NCBI GenBank assembly: GCA_033063855.1
Contig: CP093830.1
Location: forward strand, 6,138,854 to 6,202,853
Reading direction: 5' to 3'
Source of the DNA: Smittia aterrima
Lineage: Eukaryota > Arthropoda > Insecta > Diptera > Chironomidae
DNA length: 64,000 nt
In this document: positions 34,295 to 46,100 of the stretch, piece after piece
Position numbering within the stretch: the stretch's first letter is position 1
Layout: each line of letters begins with the position of its first letter
The notes under the pieces: generated by a model
Databases searched by the model: none
What the model was told of the DNA's origin: nothing
The model's input: only the letters and a program-made list of their open reading frames with translations
Made by a program: the position numbers and the translations under genes

Positions 34295-34495
34295 TCGTAA
34301 ACCGTAAACACAATGTCATCAACAACACTCGACTCCAAGATGTTTTGCAATTAAGCGAAAAACAAACTTATACACACAGCTGCTGTGAGACAATTCTTTT
34401 CCTCACTCAAGTGTCATTTTAACGAGATCATCTTACTACCGATCAGTCTGGAAAGTAATATCAAGTAGAAACAAGTTAAATTTAAGTGAATTTTA

Positions 34496-36175
34496 ATGAA
34501 ATTCAGAAATAAAATGCATCGACCAAGATTTTCTCTAAGATTTTTCGCGAAACTTGTTGTGATCGGATTATTTATTTGGTTATCTGTTTTATGCTTTTTA
34601 ACTTCGTGGAATTTTGAGATATCAAAATTTTATAAACAAAAGCTTAGTGATGAGAAAAGAGGAGAAAATAGAGATTTTTCATTTCCAATTGATAAGAAGA
34701 AAGTGTTTACATTTCCAAAGCCAACACTGTCACCTCCAGCTCTCAAGCTTCTTGAACTTTTAAATCTGACGGATCCTGGTCACATGGGAAAAGGAATAAA
34801 CCTTTCTGAGTTTTATTCCGAATATCCATCGATACCTGAAGCAATTAATAAAAGTCTTGAACTCTATAAGCTCAATGAGTTTGTGTCGAAATTAATTCCA
34901 CTTGACCGAGAACTTCCTGATGTGAGAAGCGATTACTGCAAACAGTTGAATTACTCAAGTAATCTTCCGATGGCATCAGTTGTCATGATCTTCCAAAATG
35001 AAGCGTTGACGATGATTCTTAGATCAGTTTACTCAGTTCTTAATCGAACACCAGAGCACTTGTTGAGAGAAATTATTTTAATTGACGACTGTAGTACGCA
35101 CGGTGAGTCTGAACGTTTGTCAAAAAGTTGATAAGTCAACATCGAGTTACAGAAAATTTGAAGAAAGAGCTTGACGATCACATTGCTGTTCTTCCAAAAA
35201 TTCGATTAATTCGTTCACCAACAAGAATCGGTTTGATAAAAGCGAGAATGTTAGGAGCAATCAACGCAGTTGGACCAGCGCTTGTAATTATGGATTCTCA
35301 CATCGAAGTGACTACAGGATGGCTCGAGCCTCTTCTTGATCGTCTTGTCTTAAATAAAAACACAACAGCAGTTGCTGTCGTAGACATCCTCGACATGGAC
35401 ACGCTTGAGTTTCGTGAGAACGATGCACTCTACGTCGCAGGTTTCTATTGGGATATGATTTTCAATTGGAAGCTGATTCCTGAGTCTGAAAAGTTGAGAC
35501 GGAAGCATCAAGACGATCCTGTTTACTCGCCCACGATGCTTGGAGCTTTCTTTGTTATTTACAAAGAATATTTCCAGCAACTCGGAATGTACGATCCGGA
35601 ATGTAAGTCGAAGATGTTTTCTAATGAAAATATTTAATTTTTGCTGAATTTTAGATCAAGTTTGGGGAGCTGAGAACCTTGAGTGAGTGAAGTCAATGGA
35701 ACTTCTTTTAATAAAACTCTTTTTCTTTTAGATTAGCTTTCAAAGTTTGGCTTTGTGGCGGTCAAATCGAAACAGTTCCTTGCAGTCACGTCGGGCATTT
35801 GTACAAGAAATTTCTCGCGTTCACGGTTCGTTTTAACGATTCTGTGATCTCAAATAAATTGAAATTCATTTGCAGTGGCCTGGAGGCTATGACAAAGTAA
35901 TTCGATGGAACACAGATCGTCTTGCTGAGGTTTGGCTTGACGACTACAAAAGGTATTACTATCGAAAGGTAGGAAACACAAGCCGCGATTTTGGGGACAT
36001 TTCGCAGCAGAAGAAGCTTAGGGAAGACTTACATTGCAAACCTTTCAGTTGGTTTATCGAGAACATGTAAATTTTCAATTTTTTTTAAGAATTTTTTTTC
36101 TCATTTAATTAAACTTTTAGTTATCCCGAAGTCGACATTCCAGAAGAACTGCAAGATTCCAATTTCGCTTCTTAA
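34496..36175 (+). CDS. Polypeptide GalNAc-transferase-like protein 2, lectin domain absent
   Basis: Six exons: 34496-35102, 35153-35602, 35655-35682 (28 nt), 35732-35825, 35876-36066, 36121-36175; 474 residues. The intron positions and phases equal those of copy 1. The ATG at 34496 is used; ATG 34514 (MHRPRFSL) is an equally good alternative. The membrane span is LVVIGLFIWLSVLCFLTSW. The stem is shorter than in copy 1. Catalytic landmarks: [45 protein letters not shown] and [11 protein letters not shown]. The usual HNE near the first beta strand is QNE (VVMIFQNEA). The protein ends EVDIPEELQDSNFAS with no lectin domain. Activity is likely but the HNE change and missing lectin could alter substrate use. 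Confidence 0.83.
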
Positions 36176-38359
36176 AACTCAGAAAAACCTTGAGCAGCTC
36201 ATCTCTAGTTAAAATAAAATTAATGAAATTTCTCACTCGATGTTAGTTAAACTAAAAACTTCTTATCTTCTTTCTCTTCTCAACTTCCGCTGATGACAAT
36301 CGCCTTCGAGGCTTGATTGTTACACTTTGACATTCCGCAACTCGCTTACTTTCAGGGACGCAATTTTATATTGTTCACCATAAAAAATTCTAATGAGATT
36401 TGAAGTTAATTTCAGACCGCATTATGTAAATTCATTTTTTTCTTTCTTCTTCGTGATCAGGGCCCGTCGACAAATTTCCTTTCAGCGCATCTTCAACTCG
36501 GTTTGTTTTACGAGAAATCTTGTTATCTTCGACCTCCTCGACGTGCCCAGCTCCTTGCGGCATTTCTATTCTTCTAAGCGGAAAACGCACATCCCCTTTC
36601 CGAGAGAAACAACAAAACTTTTCCCGCTCTCAGTTCAACTAAGGGTGCAAGTAGATTGTTTGGTTCTTATCAGCGACGCTTTCCTTATTAAATTCGTTTA
36701 ATGAAAATTAAGAAATTGCGACGACCGGGGAAAGAGAGACAACAGAGAAAGTTCTCATATTTTATTCATGAGCTTCATCTATGACGATGACTCGTTAGTT
36801 AAGATTGAGAATCGAAGCGAAATGGAATTCTTTCGATTTCTCAAGAGCCACTCGATGCGACGAATTGTGATATGGAAAATTTAAAATTATCGATAATGAG
36901 GATTCTGCAGAGTTCATGCGGGACATCGTCTTATGATTATTCCATTAAGTATGCTGCTTGTCGGCAATTCAACGAGGGAATTATTCAAATCGTAAGTCAA
37001 ACATTCTAAATTCATTGAATTTTAGAGAATAAAATTATGCAATTAACAGATCAGCGAGAAGTTTGACATAAATAAATTAAATAAATTCTTTTAAGGAATA
37101 AAATAAAAATAAAATTCTCAAATATTTTCATTGACAAACCATTTCTAAAAATACTTAACGGACAACGAAACCTTCATCGTCGTCTAAGCGAGCATGGGCG
37201 GAGTTTCCCGAAAAATCGAGTAGAGCATTTCCTACATACAATTAAAATTAAAAGACAAGGGTTAAATGAGAATGAAACGCAAGAAAATTCTTTTTCCATT
37301 GCGCAGTGTTGACTGGCGGAACAGTAATGGTAGCCAGTTGAAAGGGTCAGTCGAGAAAAAAGAGTAAAATTAGAAGCAGAGCGAGATGGAAGTTGAGAGA
37401 GAATTCCACTTTAAACATGAAATTAGTTAAATTGCTAATGACTTGAAGATTGATTGAGATATCTCTCTTTGACTTGAAGATTGAGATATCTCTGATAATG
37501 CAAAATAAATCAAATAGAAAATCATTAATTACTTGTCACTTAAATCGCCGGTCATTTGCTGTCATTATCGCAAATCAACTGTTGCGTCAAGCTAAGGAAA
37601 GCAAAGAGATTGCTCATGCATGTCATAACATTTCACAATAATTTATGTGATGCTATCAAACAGCCATCAAGTCTCGCGAACGTGTATAGTAGCGAGGAAA
37701 ATTCATTATCGTATTTTCCATTCATGCTTTACACTCACGCTCGTTGTGCGTGAGGAAGCGAGAAAGGGCGACAAGGACTCTCTCCGACGACTGCGATTTA
37801 TTGCGCAAGCGTTGAAATGATTTCTCTTCCTATGAGGATAGAAAGTTGTACGAATACACAGAGCGAAATCACTATTAGGTAAGGTCAAGTCTACAGGATG
37901 ATAGGAATACAAACGTAAGCGCGATGATTCTCTCTCGCATCCCAATGAGAACGTTCGTCTCCCTTTCGGTGCTTTATACAGTGAATCGTGTCTCACCCTC
38001 CTCTCCCGACCACTCAATTTAAGATACTTGTTTGCATTAATCTTAGTGCGTATGCACATGGCAAAAAATGTAATCAACAAAATAAAAATTTGACAATCGC
38101 ACAGTTCTTTCGCTTTAGAATAATTTCGGACGGCGACGTGGTCGGTAGTTTAATTATTTGGCTGCGGGAAAATTAAAATTAGAGAAGAGTGAAAATATTT
38201 TTATGTTTTGTCATTTGAAAGCTGAAACTTGGAACTGAAGAAATTCAAATAAATTTAGATTTGAAGTGAAGTGAAATTAATTTTCCGAGATTTTAGAATC
38301 ATGGGAAGTGGATTTGAATTTGTAATTTAGAGGAATCGTTTAATTTATTGGATAGCAGA
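36176..38359. other. Upstream region of Kruppel
   Basis: About 2.2 kb without a convincing gene. The frames at 36393-36701 and, on the minus strand, 37706-38080 show no domains. The stretch holds a duplicated palindromic element at 37440-37492. In Drosophila, Kr enhancers lie within a few kb upstream of the gene, so regulatory content is expected here; that is inference. Confidence 0.5.
37440..37492. repeat. Short direct duplication carrying the palindrome GAGATATCTC twice
   Basis: The unit GACTTGAAGATTGA..GAGATATCTCT occurs at 37440-37466 and again at 37471-37493; the first copy has an extra TTGA. Each contains the 10-bp perfect palindrome GAGATATCTC (37456-37465 and 37483-37492), which includes GATA cores on both strands. 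It sits ~0.9 kb upstream of the Kr start codon. Confidence 0.8.
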
Positions 38360-40167
38360 ATGACATCACCTTCGTTACAAGGATCGTTGAGAGGTAAGAA
38401 ATGTCTTAAAATCTTGGAATATTTAACAAAATATTTCACGTAAATTTTTGAATGTTAATTTCCATCATAATCTTTATTTCGATGAATGAAATATTTTTAA
38501 CAAATTTCTCCGGAAATTTTTTTGCTTCACTTACAAGAGAAGAAAATTTCTCGTGTCATGTTTACAAACATAACTTTCCACACGTGCTCGCGAGATTTCA
38601 ACCACATGAGCAACAATTGCTCGAAGATTTTCACATTTTCGTTCAATCGAAATCAGTTTTTTTTAAACTTAATTTGGGGACGAAAATATTTATTTTCTGA
38701 GTTGGATTTGACGTTTTCATTAAATATTTTTTGTTAAATATTAATTTCAATTAAAATTAGAAACAAAATTGAAAATTTAAATTTTTTGTTACAGAAATGG
38801 AAGAAATATTAAAACGTCGAAAACAAAACGAAGATCAAACGATTGCGAACACAAATTTAAATGCAAACAACTCCGATTTATTGAATTGTTTTTTGCCCGG
38901 GGCAAATGTTTTTTCACCGCAATTTCTGGCAAACCAAACGGCAGCGGCAGTCGCTTTGATGACATGGCCCATCCAACTAAGAGCTCAGCTTGCAGCTTCA
39001 GCGATTCGTCTTCCAAACCAGCAATCGTTATTTAGCGGAGGTTGGCCTTCAGTGGCTGCACTCGAAGGAGCTCAGAAAATCAACCGAAACACGAAGCAAA
39101 ATAAAACTCAGAGCTTGAATGAGTCTCAAATCGTTTCGACAACATCCGACATGATTCCGCAAAAGAAAACTGCAAAGCGAAAGCAGCAACCAGAGACAAT
39201 CAAACGACTGGATCCATTAAAGATAACAGAGCAGTTGTCTCCGGTCGTTAACAGCATGCTTACACCATCCGATACAACTTCCGAAGTCAGCGCTTATTCG
39301 ACTCCAACGAAAGATCCAACGAAAGACAAAGTTTTTACTTGTAAAATCTGTAATCGTTCATTTGGCTACAAACACGTTCTACAAAATCACGAGCGAACTC
39401 ACACGGGAGAGAAACCATTCGAATGCACGCAATGTCACAAGAGATTTACTCGCGACCATCACCTGAAGACTCACATGAGACTACATACGGGAGAAAAGCC
39501 ATACTCTTGCTCACACTGCGATCGACAATTCGTTCAAGTCGCTAACTTGCGTCGACATTTGAGAGTCCACACAGGCGAGAAGCCTTACACTTGTGAAATC
39601 TGCGAATCTCGATTCAGCGACTCAAATCAACTGAAAGCTCATATGCTGATTCACAATGGAGAGAAACCTTTTGGTTGTGGACAGTGTCAGTCAAAGTTCC
39701 GACGTCGTCATCATCTAATAAGCCACAAGTGCGGAAATTCGAACGCGACATCGCCCGCAGAGAGTCCACTGACGTTCGATCAGAAAAGCAATTGTTCTGA
39801 CATGAGTAACGACTCGCTCGACATGAACAAATCTAACCTCAGATTCGATAAATGTCAGCAACTGCTGGGAAGTATGCAAAGTCTAACAAAGTCGAGACTT
39901 CAGCTGAATTCATCCATTAACGTAGCTAAAGCAAATGGTTTACTTGATGTGTTCAAGCAAAATCAAAATCAAAAGTTTCGGCACTTATCAAATTTTCTTG
40001 GTCTACCAATTGCTGTTCCCGAACAAACTGAGCCAGAAGATTTGTCGGTACATTCTCCGCGTTCTCGAGTGTCTACTGAAGAGTTCGACGATCTTGAGGA
40101 TGCAGCATCGATGTACTTGAAGTCTCATCAGTCAGGTCTGTTAAGTGGGAATAAAAATGCTCAATAA
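38360..40167 (+). CDS. Kr: Kruppel gap-gene transcription factor
   Basis: Exon 1 is 38360-38393 ([11 protein letters not shown]); after a 401-nt intron exon 2 is 38795-40167; 468 residues. A single intron near the N-terminus is also found in Drosophila Kr. The N-terminal half is Ala/Gln-rich ([16 protein letters not shown]). Residues ~194-324 hold five zinc fingers nearly identical to Kr: [80 protein letters not shown] and a last C2HC finger ending HHLISHKC. The C-terminus keeps [15 protein letters not shown] with PEDLS, a CtBP corepressor-binding type motif. Kr is a DNA-binding repressor/activator patterning the central embryo. The last stop overlaps an AATAAA (40163-40168), but the real 3' end may be further on. 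Confidence 0.96.
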
Positions 40168-40168
40168 A

Positions 40169-43100
40169 GTGTCACTAGATATAATCGGGGATTGTACGTA
40201 AATTACGTCACTGAAATTTGTTAATAGTTTGTGAAATTTTTCTTGCTATGATTTCAAAGCGTGGCTTTGTAATTTGCTGATAAATTAAAGTTTAAAGATC
40301 CCAGGAAATGTTGTGACGGAATTTTCAAAAACCCCATCGAAACAGCAAATTGTAAATTTAATTAAAAGAGAACACTAATTGCTTAACTAAAACTAAAATA
40401 CTATCTCAGCTATGCTACGGGTTAAAATCGAAGAAGTAAAAAATCACGAGAAAGAAAATTCAGGGAAATAATTGAACGATCTACCTTTACACTAAGGAAA
40501 TATTAAACTTTTAACGCTATTGCTTGTTTAAATGTTAAATGTAAATTGATGAAATTGAAGGAAAAGTTTTGTTTCAATTTTATGGTTTGGGAACTAAAGT
40601 CTTCGCTGGTGGTCAGGATCGGCTGTAAAATTCGAATTCCACCGAAAAATGATTAACTTAGATTAAAATTGAGACATTCTATTAATGTGATATAACGATG
40701 TATATATGTGCAAGAAATAATTACTGTGCAATCTAGAAAACTTAGCTATAGAACTTTCTTATTTTGTTATAACTTTTGTTTGTTTTGTTGAAGATCAAAG
40801 GGACGACTTGTATTTATTGCCTCAAGGAACGTGACTGTCCCACGTCCTTCCGTTTAACTTCAGTTCCAAGACTCGTCTAAGAAAACTTCACGACCTCAAT
40901 TCAATTGTGCCGTACTCTCCCTCCTCGACTCAAACAAGTAAAACGTATTAAAACGTCAAAAGAAATCATAAAGCTTCGAATGTGTCAACCGCAACACACG
41001 AGAGTACCATTCAAATTTCCATTTCAAGTTTCGCCTCATGCGTGGATAGGGAAAAAAAGGTCCACAAGTGGATGTGAAAGAAGTGGAAGTAATCACGGGA
41101 GAAATGTTTGGGGTATCGGAAAGTATTTAAATATGAATTATCTGTGACAGAGATTTTAAAGTTTGACCGGAGAAGCCTCAGCATCTTGAATGAAATCGGT
41201 TTCACATTCTAGAGCGAATTTAAGTCTCTTGACTTTTCGCATGTGTGTGAAGGCTTTCGGATGATGAGATGCAAACGAGGTTTATTCGATCAAACGCGCT
41301 TTAACAATCGAACAATTCCAAAAGAATATAAACATGAATTTCCATAAACTGACCACATTGTATCGAGTACAAAAACATAAATATTTGAATCCACAACACC
41401 GCACATAACTACGCATTCATTCCAATCTTAACCCAGAACATTCCGGGCTCAGAAAAAAATATTTGAGCTCTTTAGCGCTTGAGGGACTTTTCGGTATTCG
41501 TACGGATTATTTCCATTTCGCAATAGGAATTCTCTGTTCTCTAAAGAGAAAGGAAAGTTCGGAGGAAAGAAAAAGTTTCTGGAGTTGGAGAATCTACGTT
41601 AAGAAATCCTCAAAAATAAATAATGAAACTAAGAAAATTTAGTACAAAATGAAACGAACTTCGAACGCAACTACCTCAGAAAGAAATTAAATTTTAAATG
41701 AGTCGGGCTTTCTCATTCATTGCCAGCAACTCAAGCCATCGCCATTGAAACCACACTAGTCGTTAGAAATGAATATTAAATAGTCACACTTTGTCTACAG
41801 ACCGTCATTTGAGAGTCGCCTAAAGATGAATTAAAATAAATGAAGAAAAAAAATTTAAAAGCATTTTTAATTAAAATTTATATTCGCAACGATTTATTCT
41901 AAAAAGTGCGAGAGTGAAGTGAAGGCCGTTCCGCTAAGTGTTTATCTTCAAAGTGCCACACTCTTCGCTTTTTCGAAACGGTAATGTGCCGCTTTTTGCG
42001 GCCTTCTTAAGCAAAGGCAACGAAATAAAGCGACAAGGAAGAAAAATCGTATGAATTTTATCGCGAGCGATGCTATTAAAAAATTACACGACGGCCATTT
42101 TCATGATTTTGCTTCGCGTTTTCACGCTCCTTTCTTGTCTCTCGCCATCCGTCGAGCACATTTTGTCCTTGTTTTTTAAGCTCCTTCACTCGGTGGCCCG
42201 AATATAATGAAAACTCATCCAACTACCCCATTTCTTTTCCGTCCGAAAATCTCGCTGTTCACCCCGCGCCTTCCTCGCGCTCGCTTCTCCTCCCATTAAA
42301 ATTATATATTTTACCCCTATACATTTTGCCTTTTTCTCCACTTTTCTTTCTTATTTTTTTCAGGGCATAAAACAGGCAAAGGAATCGTAAAGACCCATTT
42401 CTGCATTAACCATTCCAAAGCCTGTTGTTGTCATCCCTCCACCAAAGTCCTCAAGCCTCATTCCCCTTCTCTCTTCAGTGATCTTAGCTCATTCAACCAA
42501 CCGTCCACCCAGCAGCTCTTCTCACCCCCTTGTCCACCTTCTTCTTCTCAACTGACGCCCGCTTCCTGCGAATGAAAAAAGAATAAACAAGTCTTCGAGC
42601 TTTTTTGTAAAGTCCATAAAAGAGTAAAGAAAAATTGTTGGAAATAAAATTTGCCTTTAGCGGAAAGTAGATGGATGCTCTCGCCTCCCCCCAACCCACT
42701 CAACTCGCCATGCTGTGTCGTTCTTTCCCGTTGCTCTTACTCATTCCAAGCCATCTCCCTCGCACTCTCGCACAGCCCTCCTAATTTTCAGGACGCCTAG
42801 CTATGTTTCTTAAATTAACGGTGAAAACAACATAAAGAAGAACGGTTTGAAAGCGAAGGAAAAATGAAATTTGAAGTATTAAGACACAAATATTATAAAG
42901 GTGGGTACTTATAAGATCGCTGGAGAAGGAAAAAAGGTTTCCTTTTACCGCTTTTTACTTTTTCATCGTAAACATCTCGAGCACAAATACAACGACACGC
43001 TCATTGCGGACCAGAGCGAATTTTTCTCCGTTTGCTTGATAATTTTAATTACTTGTCATGTGCGGGGATGGATGAAACCTCCATCCGCCTTTTGAATGCG

Positions 43101-46100
43101 GATAAAAGGAATGAAAAAAAATAAGAACGAAACGAGAAAGTAAGGCCATTAGCGATTTTATAAAAAGGAAAGCGAGCGATAGCAAGCAAAGTCAGATAGG
43201 CATTTAGAAAATTGGGGAGGAAGGGTGGAGAGGAGAATGGGCGATTAAATCTCCAAATGAATATTCAGCTTTACTCATTTCGTATTCATTGAACCCGGAA
43301 ATTGGTAATTAATGTAATAAAACTGTTAATTGTCAAGTGACGTCCGCTCTTCATTTCCAATTGATGAGACTTGTCCCTTCCTCTTTGATTGAATTGTTTA
43401 CTTTACGACTTTCTTTTCCTGAAGTTTAAATTCTGTTTAAAAGTCGATGGTCAACTCTCCTCCGATCAATCAATTGAGAGCTGTCATGCGAAATCAATTA
43501 CAAACATTCCGAGAACGGAAGATTGCTCGTCGCATACGCGAAGCCCATAAATTAGTCATTCGCTATCGTTTTTGCAATGGAGAAATTAATGAAAGCGGAG
43601 CAAAGTCACATTCCTTCACTCTCGCGCGCGTCCACCAACACAGCCGTAACGGTCCAGAGAAAGGCAGCGAGAAACAAGATTTTTAAATGAAAAGAAAAAG
43701 CGAAGAAAAAATTCTCATTATTTTTGTATAACGGGGATTTGTGCGAAAGTGATGTCGTGAGAAGGATTAAAGATTTTAATTTCCTAGAACGATTTTAATT
43801 TTCTTAATTTCAAGTTTAATTAGTTAAAAACTTTGTGACCTAACTAATTATGCGTCGTCTTACCAACTGAGCGGAGAAGAAGTTCTAAAAAAACATTAAA
43901 AATCCACCCTTTTGGAAGAGCTGTCTCACCCCATCGCCCTCCCTTTCCTCGACAAGCAAATAACGTTCGCTCTCCACCAAAGCACTTTCCTTTGCGTTGT
44001 TTTTCTTTGAAGGATAGCGAAGGACTCGATAACCCCCCTCACCGTTAACTCACCCAGGCGTTCCTCACTCTCCCAACGCAGCTTTTACTTCTCCTTCTAT
44101 CACGGACACCCAGGCGAGGGAAATGTTTTTTTTTAATTCAATTTAAAACGAAAGGCAAGAGAACACACAATCTTTTTTAGGGGTTGAAGCAGCAGCAGCA
44201 GCAAAAAGGAAAGAAAAAAGTTTAATCTTGCTCTGGCACTAATTATTGGAAGAGATGGAGAAAAGCGTAAAAGGGAAATTTACATTTCAAGCTCTCCTCC
44301 ATCGAGAAACGAATTTATTTTGCTTTTTAGTGAAGAAACAACAAGATTTCTCGTTTGGGGAGAATGAAAATGAAGGCAAAAAGGGGTTAATTTCATCCCT
44401 AATTTCCTTTCGCTGCTGCTTGAGATGAGTCTCGGCATTCCCCATTCCTCTCTTACTCCTTCGCCCGCTTTTATGTACAACTTTTCCATTTTAACAGCAA
44501 AATATGTAAATTTCGCCGTAGAGCGCGAAGAATGTTCTCCTCTTCCCCGAAAAAAAAAACGTTGCGAGCTGTGCCGCTCAAAAGAAAGAAAAGGCATTAA
44601 TTTTACTTTATTAAAGGGATGTTTGTTCGTCTTGCCATTGCGCGCAAGAGAGTAAAATAATGACGATGGGGTTGAGAGAAGCACTTGCATATTTAAATAA
44701 TTTAGATGAACGAACATCTTTTCGTTCGTCGCTCGTTCGCGCGCGTGGGGGAGTTTTGTGTTTCTCGCGATTCCTTCTTTCCCTTCTTCTTCCTCTGCCA
44801 TTAAAGAGTTATCGATTGTTTGTAATTTTCCTCTTTCGACGGCGAAACATAAAATTTTACGCGTGTAATGGATTTTAAGGGAAAGTCGAACAGTGGTTGT
44901 GTTGGTAGATCGACTAATGAATTGCGCAGAAATTCATAATCCTCTCGGCGAAGAGAGAAAAGAAGAAGGCGAGTAATTAGGCAAAACGAAATGGCCGAGG
45001 TGGAATGGAGATTGAAGGGTGTCACTTGAACGACTGTCGCTTGCTTTGTGTTTAATTAATGAAATTTACTTTTTGGACTTCAAAAGAACGAAGAAGTAAA
45101 GTTAAGTCATAAACATTTTTAAGACAAGTCCTTCAACAACAAACATCACACGTGTGCCTCCGTCGAGTCCCCAAAGCGCGAACGTAATGCGACGATGGCA
45201 GTAAACAAAATTATCATCAAAAATTTGCCGTTTCTTGTTTTTGCTTTTCATCTCTCCCACATAAGAATGTCGTAAACATGAATTTCTCGCGGATAAAAAT
45301 GGGCGAATGCACTTCCTATGACTGATAGGTGGCAGTCAAGGAATCTGTTTTTAATGTCGAAACTCCATTAAGGTGCCTCGTAAACAAAACGGTGTCTCTA
45401 CTATGTGTAAGCAAGCAACGCACTCGCTCGCACGCCCGACGACTATTATGGACCATAAAAATGTGTAACTGTGCGAATATAATTCATTGTCTCTCTAATG
45501 GTTATGGAGTTTAAATCGCCATGTGGCATTAACTGCCAGTCTTCAACAATTCACTTCGCTGTCGGATTTTAAAGAATCTTCCAACGTTCATGGTAGCTTC
45601 TCAACGCACTCAAGCTGAAAAGCGACAATAAAGATTTGACTGATGCGCTTTGCCATTGAATTTTAATTCTCAATGAATGAAATTTTACAGAAAGAACAAG
45701 CGAGTTCTCCGAGATTCACTAGAAATGAAATCAAATTCACTACAAGCTCTTAAATATTCTGAAACATCCGGCGAGCCTATGCAAATGCAAATTTCATCTC
45801 AAATTTCATGAACACCCAGATCACGAAAACATTAATCTTTTAATTTTTGTTTAAAACAAAAAATAAATGCGCGAGGGTAACAAAACGCAGTCTCACTCTC
45901 AGCGATAGAAAAACGTTACCCACACTTTTTGTTCGACGTTTTTTTTCTATTGTGTTTGAGCCTAGTGAATGAATTGATAGCGATTGAAATATAAACTTGA
46001 AATGATTGAAGGGCTTTTTCTTCGTTGACTGAGTTCTCAGAGAAAGTTTCAATCAATCGAAGAAAAGTCCTGAAAAAAATTGTTTATTGACGACTCTTAA

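Noticed and set aside
37706..38080. 124-codon minus-strand frame upstream of Kr
   Set aside because: No signal peptide, domain or splice sites; Arg-rich composition reflects CTCT/GAGA-like tracts on that strand.
43825..43885. tRNA-like segment on the minus strand (GCTCAGTTGGTAAGAC, resembling an A box)
   Set aside because: No B box (GGTTCGA-type) and no matching acceptor stem could be found at the right distance, so it is at most a chance match or a tRNA fragment.
44280..44801. 173-codon frame on the minus strand
   Set aside because: Produced by a strand-biased purine/pyrimidine region; composition is Ser/Lys/Glu/Arg-rich without any motif.
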